From Riptortus pedestris (taxonomy: Eukaryota; Arthropoda; Insecta; Hemiptera; Alydidae), in contig CM032233.1 of NCBI GenBank assembly GCA_019009955.1, positions 90,582,001 through 90,646,000 of the forward strand: a stretch of DNA of 64,000 nt, given 5' to 3'. The position numbers and the translations under genes are program-made. Below are positions 55,190 to 64,000 of the stretch, piece after piece. How positions within the stretch are numbered: the first letter of the stretch is position 1; each line of letters starts with the position of its first letter. The notes under the pieces are model-generated. The model saw only the letters and a list, made by a program, of their open reading frames with translations. It made no database searches and had not been told where the DNA came from.

Positions 55190-55500
55190 CCCCTCGGTGG
55201 CGCGATGAAGGGAGAGAGGTGGGGGTGGGTGTTGGGGGAGTGGGTGGCAGTATGCCTGGTGGTGCCACGTGGTTAAGATTACCGATTATATATGAGTTGG
55301 TATGTGGGCTGTTGGAGCGGCACTCGGGGGTGCAGCCTGTCGCGGGGAGGTAACGGATCTCTCCACGAAAGTAGTGGGTGTTGTGGGGGGGGGGGGGGGT
55401 TGATGTGGGTGTGGAGTTGGGGGGGGTGGGGGGAGGGGGTGGTTGGGGTGTGTATGTGGTGGTGGGGAGTGTGGGGGGGGTGGGCGGGGCTTGGGGGGGG
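55190..55500 (+). repeat. G-rich, strand-asymmetric tract
   Basis: From 55380 the plus strand is almost entirely G and T with many G-runs of 4-15, preceded by GGTGGGGGTGGGTG at about 55218. It forms many candidate G-quadruplexes. It is not a simple repeat of one unit and differs from the AT-rich surroundings. Frames crossing it are artefacts of composition. Confidence 0.8.
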
Positions 55501-55590
55501 TATTCCCTTTACTTTAATTAAATGATGATGGAAGCATCCAGAGGGACAGAAATAGTATTCTTCCGAAAATGATTAACAGAATGCTCCTTT

Positions 55591-56386
55591 TAGCAGATAA
55601 GGGAAATCAGCTATTGAGGTTGCACTCATGATGTGATTTTCGAAAAATATCTTCAAATGTCCATCGGTCCTACCTAGTAGATTACGAAAATGAGGTCTAT
55701 TCAAAACTGTATCTATCTAACAATGAATACTATATTCTATATATAATATATATATATATAGTATAAATATATCTGTCTTATCTATCCTATAAATTATATA
55801 AATATATAATAAATATATAATAAATAAATATATATATATATATATATATTAATATAATTGTCTGTACCTGTATTGCTTAGCGGTTTGACTGTTACCTGTC
55901 TGCTTAGGGGTTGCAATTTTTGTCATTTAATCGTCACCAAATCCTTGATATATGAAGAGTTTTTAAAATAGGTAAAAAAGACAGGAATCATGGTTCGTTA
56001 ATGGCCGAAATCCGACCAGTGGGAGAATTTTGGAAATTCTTAATACCTCCCTTATTATGCGTCGGATCGAAAAACTGTATAGAACCAATCTTATTACAAA
56101 TGTAATGTTCTATAAATAATGTTCTGTGCATTTTTTGACTATATTGATTATTAACCGAGTTACATGCATTATATAGTTTTCGGTCTTAAGTAACCCCCAC
56201 TCCCCCCCCCCTCCCCTCCCTCACATCTCATTTTCAATATTAACAATAAGCTGTATATATTATGAAGACCAAACCATTCTTTTGAAAGCATACAATTACT
56301 CAAATATTTGGTTAAACATATAACTGCAAATACGTGGCACACGTGGGAAATCTGCTTAGTTCACTCAGCGCCTGCGTGAAGGACTT
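55591..56386 (+). mobile_element. HINE, full length with shortened 5' palindrome
   Basis: The 5' end TAGCAGATAAGGGAAATCAG has lost one half of the palindrome. The interior contains a degenerate TA/TAA tract (55740-55850), ATGGTTCGTTAATGGCCGAA, a C-run and GGGAAATCTGCTTAG. The 3' end is GCGCCTGCGTGAAGGACTT, with two changes in the hairpin region. Confidence 0.85.
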
Positions 56387-57060
56387 TCAGATAATTTCCC
56401 TCAGTGGGTAAATTTTTTTTTCTTAAAAACAATAAATATGCATCCAACACTACACGCCTTAAGCCTCGTCGAGACCCAGCAACAGCCCCCCAACACACAC
56501 TCGTCACCCACTATCTACACAGCCCGGGACCACAGGGCAAGACCCTCTTAGTATGCGCGCTGCGTGTCACGAAGACAAAACAAAAACAAAAATATGATTT
56601 TACAAGTGCGTCTGCTTCCTATTAGGCAGTTGAGAAGATGTGGTAAAAAAAAAAGTGTACACACACCAGCCGTGTTACCTTGTAGTTGAGGGGTTGACTA
56701 AAATGGTTTCCCTTTGAAGTTTAAATATTAGAATAATTTAAACAATGATTAACGCCTCATCTCATTACACAAACTTGCTCTCTGTACCGTCGTGAGTTAA
56801 ATAATCTGTCGTACAAAGTAAGCAGATCTTCTCCAGCAAACGTGAATTAGAACTGGCAGAACACTTGTCTTGAATGTTCCTCCTCCTCAACTCATTCTTT
56901 TCCAAGATTTTAACTACCTTCCTCCTGTATTGAAGAATTACCATGTAAATCATGAATTCAAATGTAAGCTGGAGAACTAAACTGGATAATGAGAACTGTT
57001 ACTCCAAATAAAAATGCGATAAGTAGAAGTGGGGAGTTAACTGAACGCTGATAAATTAAA
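56387..57060. other. No gene recognised
   Basis: Slightly less AT-rich, with short frames only. Confidence 0.4.
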
Positions 57061-57065
57061 AACGT

Positions 57066-57976
57066 TCATAATACAGGGCTGCGTAAACCAAGTAGATATC
57101 CCACATGCTGGTATAACACACTTTTGATCTCATATCACCACAAATTCTCTCTATATAAAAAAACCGAAGATTAGTATGGGGGGGGGAGTTACTGAAGGTT
57201 GAAAACGAAAGTAGGAATAACTCTCTGAATGCTTGAGTTATGAAAAAATGAATAGAACAAAAATTGTAGACCATCAATACCTTAACAAGACTAGAGCTCT
57301 AACGTTTTACGATCCGACTCACTATAGCGGAAATATTTGTGAATTTTTGAGCCCGTCCATTAACCCCCACCAGCTAATAACAAATTTAATTTTTGTATTA
57401 ACTGAATTGATTAAATGTCGAGTATCGCATAGATCAAATAAACATTTTCCAGACAATAACGTAAGATCTTAATTGATCACGGCATCACAAAACGAATTCG
57501 TATTTATCTGGCATAATAAAGGTCTCTTCAAAACAATATAGGATATTTTTGCATCGAATGAACTAGTTCATTATGTAAGTATAAGAATTGTTTATGTGGC
57601 ATGAGTAGGGGTGGAGGATTACTGAAGACAGAAAGCTAAAAAATCCAAATATCTCGGTTAATATTGAAGACAGAGAATAAATCTATGTAACAATATTTAT
57701 AGTGAATAACGGATATATTTAGAATTTGATAAAGTCTCCCCATCTAACACCCCCCCCCTCTCGTCCGAGCCATGAACGAACTCGGTCATATATCAAGTTT
57801 GGCAACGATCAAACAAAATTTGCGACCGCTAATGTAAGTAAAGGTAACCGACAAGTATGTATATATAATTTTGAAGGGGCCTCATTTTCGTCATCAGGTA
57901 GGATCGATTGATATTTCAAGAAATATTACGAAAATCTCGTCATGAGTATAACCTCTATAGCTAATTCCCTTTTAAT
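57066..57976 (-). mobile_element. HINE long form, degenerate
   Basis: The worn 3' end (TTCATAATACAGGGCTGCGT, AACCAAGTAGATATCCC), long-form interior (GCATAATAAAGGTCTCTTCA, TAGGGGTGGAGGATTACTGA) and 5' end (GGTAGGATCGATTGATATTT, CCTCTATAGCTAATTCCCTT) are all present in order. Confidence 0.7.
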
Positions 57977-57984
57977 CTAAAAAA

Positions 57985-58215
57985 GAAAAATGCCCTCCTC
58001 TATAACCCCCCCCCTCTGTTGTTGGTCCAATTTCAGCCATTAAAGTACTTGATCTTTATTTCTATATACAACTCTTATATTTCGAATAAGCAAATGATTA
58101 CTAAAAAAAAAAGAAAAAAAAAACCTACTTCCACTGGAACTGTTATAAACACACACACATATAACTATGAATTTCACTTCAATAGCTTAATTCCCTTCAG
58201 TCAAGTAAAAAAAAT
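57985..58215 (-). mobile_element. HINE 5' half, degenerate
   Basis: C-run, GGTCCAATTTCAGCCATTAA and AGTACTTGATCTTTATTTCT, then CTTCAATAGCTTAATTCCCT. Placed directly after the previous copy in the same orientation. Confidence 0.55.
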
Positions 58216-58219
58216 GCAG

Positions 58220-59485
58220 GTTACTTAAATGTAATAAATTTTATATTTAACATGGAATATCTTTTTTGTCAATTATCATATAATAATCTCGGAAAAGAAT
58301 TACTAAAAACAAAGAAATAAGTAGTTACAGCATTTTAAAAATACGTGCAGAGACATTTACGAATCCGTATTTTATCATTCTACAAATCTAAGAAGCATTC
58401 TTTTTGAATGTTGAAATATCTAATATATAAATATATACCCATTTGCTTGATTCTTATTTATTTGTATTTTATATTACTTAGTTCTGTAACTGAATTATAA
58501 AACCTTTTGTATATAATCGCTAATATAGTTACTTAATAATTGCCTTTTTGTTTTCCAATTTATAAATAGGTCTTCTTACTCATTTGCGAAGGTGAGCGCA
58601 AATAGAGAATTAATTAATGAGTTGAGTTAATATAATTAAGGGGAGGTTGTGCATTACAATTACTAACCTAAGCTATACATTTTTAAAGCACTGCCGTCAA
58701 TCTCCCTCTCTCTCTGAGATAATTATATAAATAACTAAAATATCTCCCATGTTAAACCGGTATTGATCTATCTTCTAGTGGATGCCTGACATTTAATGAA
58801 TTATTTGTGTTTTAATCAAGTTTTAGTAAATATATTATATTAAAAGGACATTCGTTATTCGAGTGCGCTTGAAGTCCGTTTGACAAAGAACAGTTGCTGC
58901 TCAAAACGAGGAGGGGGCGGGCTTTGGAATATGAAATAAACGATTTGTTATCACTGAGGAGGCTTTGTATTTAATTAACAATGACTTGAATAATACTTAT
59001 ATTGCGAGATCAAATTCTGAAGGTCAAAATACTTGTTTGGGCATTTGAATACGAGCTGGTTGAGTTTTGAAGTATCCTCTATCAGGAATAAATAGACCAT
59101 TCAGGGGCGAACAGTCCCGTATCGGAATAGCTGTCAATATTGCAAAAGTTCATAATGCACAAGCCTTTTGTGCCGATATAGCTTCCATGATTGCTTTAAA
59201 TGCAAGTTCGGCCCTCTCCTAATACAATCGTTTTACTTATTCTTCTTCTTCTTTTTTTTCAACATGAAAAAATGCCATCTCGAAACCAAGACTTCTAGGG
59301 CCATACTTAGAATTTTATTCTTTACTTTTTTCGGTTGGCATTATAGACATTTAAGATGTTTAGACGCCCCTGAGCTCGACTCTAGGCATTCCCGATCAGA
59401 GTTTTACGTAGTGAGTATAAACTCGACGTACAACCCCCGTAACCAAGGAGGACCTGGATTTAGTTATCTCCAGTAGACTGACGGG
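58220..59485. other. No confident gene; one 102-codon frame at 59168-59476
   Basis: AT-rich. The frame at 59168-59476 has a Phe-run from a T-tract and a less biased second half (CLDAPELDSRHSRSEFYVVS) with no recognisable domain. It could be a chance frame or a fragment of an exon. Confidence 0.3.
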
Positions 59486-59489
59486 GTTT

Positions 59490-60307
59490 TAGCAGATTAA
59501 GGGAAATCAGCTATTGACGTCGTACTCATGACGCGACTTTCGAAAATTTTCTTAAAATGTCCATCCATCATACCCAGGAGATGACGAAAATGAGGTCCAA
59601 TTATATATGTCTGTTAACGCTCTAGCGGCCTCATATTTTGCTTGATCGTTACCAAACTCGGTATTTAATCATTTTATATAAAAAGGAAGATCAAGTTCGT
59701 TAATTGCTGAAATCGGACCAGTGGGAGAGGGGATTTTGAAAATTCGAAATATCTCCACTACTATACGTCGGATCGAAAAATTGTAAAGAACCAATCGTAT
59801 TGAAAATTAAATGATGTATAAATATTGTTCTATACATGTTTTCTTTATCATGAATATTAACCGAGATATTTGTATTTTATAGTTTTCCGCTTTCAGTAAA
59901 CCCCCACTCCTACTCATGTTATATTAATAATAAGCTGTTATATCATGAAACTCTTCATTACAAGGTTAAATAAGGAATATTGTTTTCATTGAACTTTGAC
60001 TTTGTGAGATATATGCGAGATAATGCGTTCTTTTGACACCCCCCCCCTTTTTGTTCTCGGATTATTAAAATGTAAGCAATTGAGATTAAAATTATTCTGA
60101 TTCACTACCAATTACAACACTAGCTATAATAAATACTTTTAAATAAAATGAATATGGTATATGAAGATATATTTCATTAATGGTTTTTATTTCCGGTATA
60201 GAATTCAGGTTGGCTGCCCTGTTTGTTTACAATTCAGACGCTTTTCGCTGTAGAGTTATAAACTTCTAACTGAAAGATTTCTAAGTACCGTTTGTATTTA
60301 TTCACTT
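59490..60307 (+). mobile_element. HINE long form lacking its 3' end
   Basis: The 5' end TAGCAGATTAAGGGAAATCA is shortened like 55591. TCCATCCATCATACCCAGGA and GGTCCAATTATATATGTCTG follow with almost no (TA)n. Interior blocks run to TTTCCGGTATAGAATTCAGG and TACCGTTTGTATTTATTCAC, where the match stops before the hairpin. Confidence 0.8.
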
Positions 60308-61682
60308 ATTTTTTCTTTGTTTCAGGTTGGTTGGGACTAATCTCATATCTTGGAAGATTTTTCTCTCTGCGGGCAACATAAGTATGGTTTAAATTCTCAG
60401 GTACTAATTACATGATTCCACGTACGTAGGTTTAGTTTCTGTAACATTCATTCCTTTTTTTCTTTATGATTTGGTGAAAGTTTGTTTTGAGTGGTTTGGT
60501 TGGTGTTTATAAAAAATGATTGTCACGCCTTAATACAAGTGTTTTTAACGCAATAAGTATAAAAAAACTTGTTATAGCCTTTCTGGAAAGACATACCAAT
60601 TTACTTGATCAGACGTTTCCAGCGGTGCTTCTAGAATTCATGTTTATACTCTTTGAACATCAGTATCTATGCTCTAAACCTATTTTAGTCAAATGCGTTC
60701 GAATAATTTGAACCATGTTAGCCCAGACAGGAGTATTTTGTATTCATATATGTTCGAGTAGACAATTAATTAAATAAACGAAATGAATTATTTATTATTT
60801 GATTGATGGAGATAGTAATTCCTATGAAGTTTTAATTGTGAAGTGCGGCTCTTAAATACGCGCTTTATTCTAGCTGTAAAAAATTAATTTAAGTGAGGGA
60901 AATGCGAAATGAAATGAGACATTAATATTAATTGAGGTTTTTAATTCTTTCAGTTCCCAGTTTAATTTTTTTCTGTTCAAACAACCACCTTTCTGCCGTT
61001 TCCTCTTAATATTGTTATATAGATATTTTAAATTAAATTTCATTTTCTGTTATTCGTTTTGATGCGCTTTTCTCAGCGTGTTTTTTTGTCTTTATTGCAC
61101 TCCTTTTTAATTGTCTTAATTTTGTTTTTTGTCCAATTTTCAACCGTGGGACATTCATATTGCTTCTGGTTTAGCAATTTAGCAGAGAAGTGGTTTCTTA
61201 TTATCAAGGTTTTATTTTTATTTTTAAGAGATTCGCAACGCATGCGATATTGCTCATTTAAATTTTTTTTAAATAAAGAATAAATGTAATTACTAATAGA
61301 ATAATAATTAACGCAACATGTAGAACATAAAACACAACGAAATAGTAAATAAAAATAAACAAACAGAACAACATTGAACAAATACTCGGAACACCACAAA
61401 AAAACAACTATAATTGAAACCGATAAATGTTAAAAGAGTATTAAAAAAATATATAGTAATAAAAGTTAAAATAGGTTTTAAGTTTTAAGAAATTAAAATA
61501 ATGGATAAATAAAAATACATTTATATAATACAATTTGTAAAAACATCCCACACACGCAATCATGATTTACGGAAACACTCGCATACACACAGGGAAACAT
61601 ACAAACACATACATGTATGGACTTGTTAAATTATTCAGTTTCGTTAAAAATTAAATTTTAACATCAAACCGTATTAGAGCTA
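60308..61682. other. No gene recognised
   Basis: AT-rich. A pyrimidine tract ending CAG near 60325 resembles a splice acceptor, but no exon follows convincingly. Confidence 0.4.
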
Positions 61683-62234
61683 AGGGTACGACGAAAGACA
61701 CTTAATAAATAATATTAAAAGAAACAAAAACGCTTTAATATTTGAAATAACACTCCTAGAATTTATTTGAATTACAAAATGTAATTATAAAAAAGAGTTA
61801 TCCCAAAACTGGACGATGTCGCGGAGTAGCTGCATAAAGCGGTCTTCCCCGGCCGTTGTCTGCCACATGAATTCTGCAAAGTAACTGCCCAAGTGGGGTA
61901 ATAATAAACTATTACCAAGTGGTGTTAATAAACTCCAATTGGTGTTAACAAACGATCACTCATTTTCCTATAACAAAAGAAACAGAATGACTAAGATTGC
62001 CTAGTCAAATATGAACCACCATATACACCATCACCGTATTATAGCGATAAGTAGTTTTGAACTAGTAAATATTTTATCTGTAAATAAAACGTAGCCTCTC
62101 GTTAACCATTTTGTCATTTCTAAATTCTAGAAGTTTCTAAATTCTAGAATTCTGTTATTTTAAATAATAAATTGATTTTTCTTTTAATAATAGTCTTTAA
62201 ATGGGCGGCCTTCCGACGACCGATAAGTACCGAG
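61683..62234. mobile_element. Long-TIR element F, copy 2
   Basis: Shares GAGTTATCCCAAAACTGGAC, TAGCTGCATAAAGCGGTC, GATCACTCATTTTC and TTAACCATTTTGTCATTT with 38522-39075. The right end GACCGATAAGTACCGA complements the left end of copy 1. The left end is more decayed. Contains a local duplication of TTCTAAATTCTAGAA. Confidence 0.7.
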
Positions 62235-62865
62235 CTAAATTTTTGTTCATGTTTTTGTGTTTTTTAAGTGCAGAATAATTATGGGTATGTATGGGTTACC
62301 TTCAGGCAGTAAGTCGTGTTAGTCATGTTACATGACTTGAAAAAGTTTTTAAGTCAATCTAGTTTCATGATATATTTTTCCCAGCCACTATCATTATATT
62401 AATACCCGCTTCGATCTGCTGTAGTTCAACATTTGTTTATTTTCTCTATCCTTTTATCTCTCTCTTTAATTTATATCTCGAGTCTCCTTGTGTCTGATGA
62501 AGATCTTTAGTCAGCATTAGCCGAGTACTGTGTGGCTTCATCATTCTGATGTCGTACATAGAGGATTTGCTCTTTTTTTCGAATTACTAGAGCTCAAGGC
62601 AGAATGAGTCTCTTGGCTATCATCCAATGGTAACTTTAAAGCTGCTCCGGAACTGATAGTAGAAAATATCTTATTTGATGAGCTTTCTTGTTACTCTTGG
62701 CGAATTAAATGGGGAGAGGGATTGTTAAGATTTATTGTGTACTTCCCAGTGCACATTAATTCTTCTTTATTTCCTAGAAGCATTTGATTACCTGATTTTA
62801 TAGTCTGAGATGAGATGGGCTATGCTTCAATAATCCTCTCTTCTTTAAATTATCTCCCGTTTTAG
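62235..62865. other. No gene recognised
   Basis: The stretch at 62480-62530 has CTGATGA followed by a possible stem, but no GAAA box. Confidence 0.4.
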
Positions 62866-62869
62866 ATAC

Positions 62870-63420
62870 GTTGCAGTATACCTCTTCTCATTATCCTGGA
62901 CTATTAACTCCTATCTATGTCTCCTATTTACATAACTGTTACGGAAATCAGGTAAACGGCTTGGCATCACTACCGGAGGAGCGGATTAAATGTATTTCTA
63001 GAATGTGTTCAGTCTGTGCACTGAATCCTCTCTATAACACTCTTGCAGAATAACGCTGTTCATTTAAATCCAAAAAATGATGGCATAGAACAGCAGAAAA
63101 TCTTCTGCGAGAAATAAAGCCTCCTATAAGGGAGTGGCCGTCCAGCAGACGTGACAATAGACTAGACGAAGTTGTACTAACGGGACTTAGGCATAAGACA
63201 CCCACATTTAACGCACTCATACCTCATGACAAGAACAGAAAGATCTCTATGCAGAACATACGATGAACCTTTAACCATTAAACACATACTGACTAACTGC
63301 AGGAACATTGAATACTTAGAGACCCCACATAACATGTACGCACTTCTTACTGACAGGAACTCACATATCGACAATATACTAAATCTCCTTAAAAAATTGA
63401 ATTTGTATTACAAACTTTAA
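62870..63420 (+). pseudogene. I/Jockey-type LINE C-terminal relic
   Basis: From 63190 the frame reads GIRHPHLTHSYLMTRTERSL, then CRTYDEPLTIKHILTNCRNI and a hydrophobic/basic tail ending LLKKLNLYYKL at 63420. L-R-x-G-H-x-x-L-T-H-x-Y-L followed by C-x-x-C-like and P-L-T-x-K-H-I-L-x-x-C is the standard C-terminal signature of RNase H-bearing I-group LINEs. The second Cys of the first pair is replaced. Upstream (62990-63190) the frame is broken but still reads REWPSSRRDNRLD. It is the same family as 16330-17660. Confidence 0.7.
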
Positions 63421-64000
63421 CTTCTCTGCTTTTTGATTTTGAATTAGTGAGACATTTAATATCATTTTGAACAATTTTAAATAATATAATTGTACTGGGA
63501 TATACGAATTACATAATTTTTTTATTAAAACCATTTTAAATTGGTGTCTTTATTACTAGTCAAATGTTTCTTTGTTGTCTTATTACTTGTATTTTATGTT
63601 TACTAATAGTGTTTAATTATTTATTTGTTGGGTCAGTTTTTTTTCTATTTTTAAATATTTTTTTATTTATTTTACATAGTTAAAAGTTTGAGCCAAATCT
63701 CCTAGTTGCGGGCGCTCCGATATAAATATATATAAAAAAATAACGCTGTTGTTCAATTTTTAAGAATGGGTAAAGGAGATTAAGAAAATGTATGTCTCAA
63801 AGCAGCTTGTATATGTCTAAGGAGCTTACTTACGTAATAATTGCAATATTGCAAAGTCTGACACAATATAGCCCATGAAAGAATCACTTGTCTTTCATAC
63901 AAACCTGTAATAAATAAGTAACTAAATGATTCCAGGACCGAAGCTTTTGAATAAGTCACTATTGGCGCCCTACTCTGCATGAGAAAAGCCTTCAGACTTA
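63421..64000. other. AT-rich, no feature recognised
   Basis: The first part may be the 3' UTR of the LINE relic. Nothing else identified to the window end. Confidence 0.4.

Noticed and set aside
55162..55525. Glycine-rich frames across the G-rich tract
   Set aside because: They arise from G/T composition; no conserved domain or start context.
61059..61399. Overlapping frames on both strands near 61.1-61.4 kb
   Set aside because: Low-complexity Phe/Leu or Lys/Asn-rich translations of AT-rich DNA without motifs.
62480..62530. CTGATGAAGATC as another hammerhead
   Set aside because: GAAA is replaced by GAGT and helix I strands do not pair.

Overview
This window looks like AT-rich, intron- and repeat-dominated nuclear DNA from an invertebrate animal, most likely an arthropod. 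A copepod or similar crustacean is a guess I cannot confirm. I find no convincing host protein-coding gene, no rRNA and no standard tRNA. Nearly every recognisable segment is a transposable element, a piece of one, or a microsatellite, mainly (TA)n.

The dominant family occurs in more than 30 full or partial copies on both strands. I interpret it as a Helentron-associated non-autonomous element (HINE, the DINE-1-like class). Its 5' end starts TAGCAGATTTCCC within a perfect 20-bp palindrome. The middle holds a (TA)n tract and a G-run. The inverted subterminal repeat GGGAAATCTGCT comes near the 3' end, followed by the 6-bp-stem hairpin ACGCAG-CCC-CTGCGT and a terminus ACGGACTT. Insertion is between two T residues without target duplication. 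Clear full or nearly full copies lie at 13020-13861, 16909-17527, 18700-19317, 24037-25024, 25999-26831, 39446-40181, 41595-42338, 55591-56386 and 57066-57976.

Retroelements are present as relics. Non-LTR (Jockey/I-like) reverse transcriptase or RNase H tails lie at 1-417, 1905-2460, 16330-17660, 40855-41549 and 62870-63420. Penelope-like elements (PLEs) lie at about 44255-45430, 46062-47345 and 51730-52215. A PLE-associated repeat at 4430-4476, 44275-44321 and 45355-45401 carries a type I hammerhead ribozyme core. DNA transposon relics include a 623-bp TA-flanked Tc1/mariner-like element with an intact 126-codon ORF that lacks the catalytic domain (43459-44081), a mariner relic (52670-53175), a 615-bp element with 29-bp terminal repeats (31588-32202), a piggyBac-like relic with nested GC-rich palindromes (21995-23047), and a long-TIR family (38522-39075, 61683-62234).

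Layout: 1-2.7 kb LINE tails. 3-6.5 kb ribozyme repeats around HINEs. 8-11 kb hairpin, minisatellite and a ~330-bp tandem satellite. 12-31 kb a dense HINE field with LINE, PLE-terminal and piggyBac insertions. 31-39 kb a large inverted arrangement of a composite repeat (C-(TA)n-B). 39-45 kb a nested stack: a host repeat with a Jockey insertion and a HINE insertion beside its own empty paralogue. 44-52 kb PLE remnants. 52-60 kb HINEs with nested elements and a G-rich tract. 60-64 kb mostly unremarkable AT-rich DNA with a long-TIR element and a LINE tail. (TA)n tracts inside elements repeatedly serve as sites where other elements sit. All family names come from reading sequence and protein motifs by eye, without database searches.
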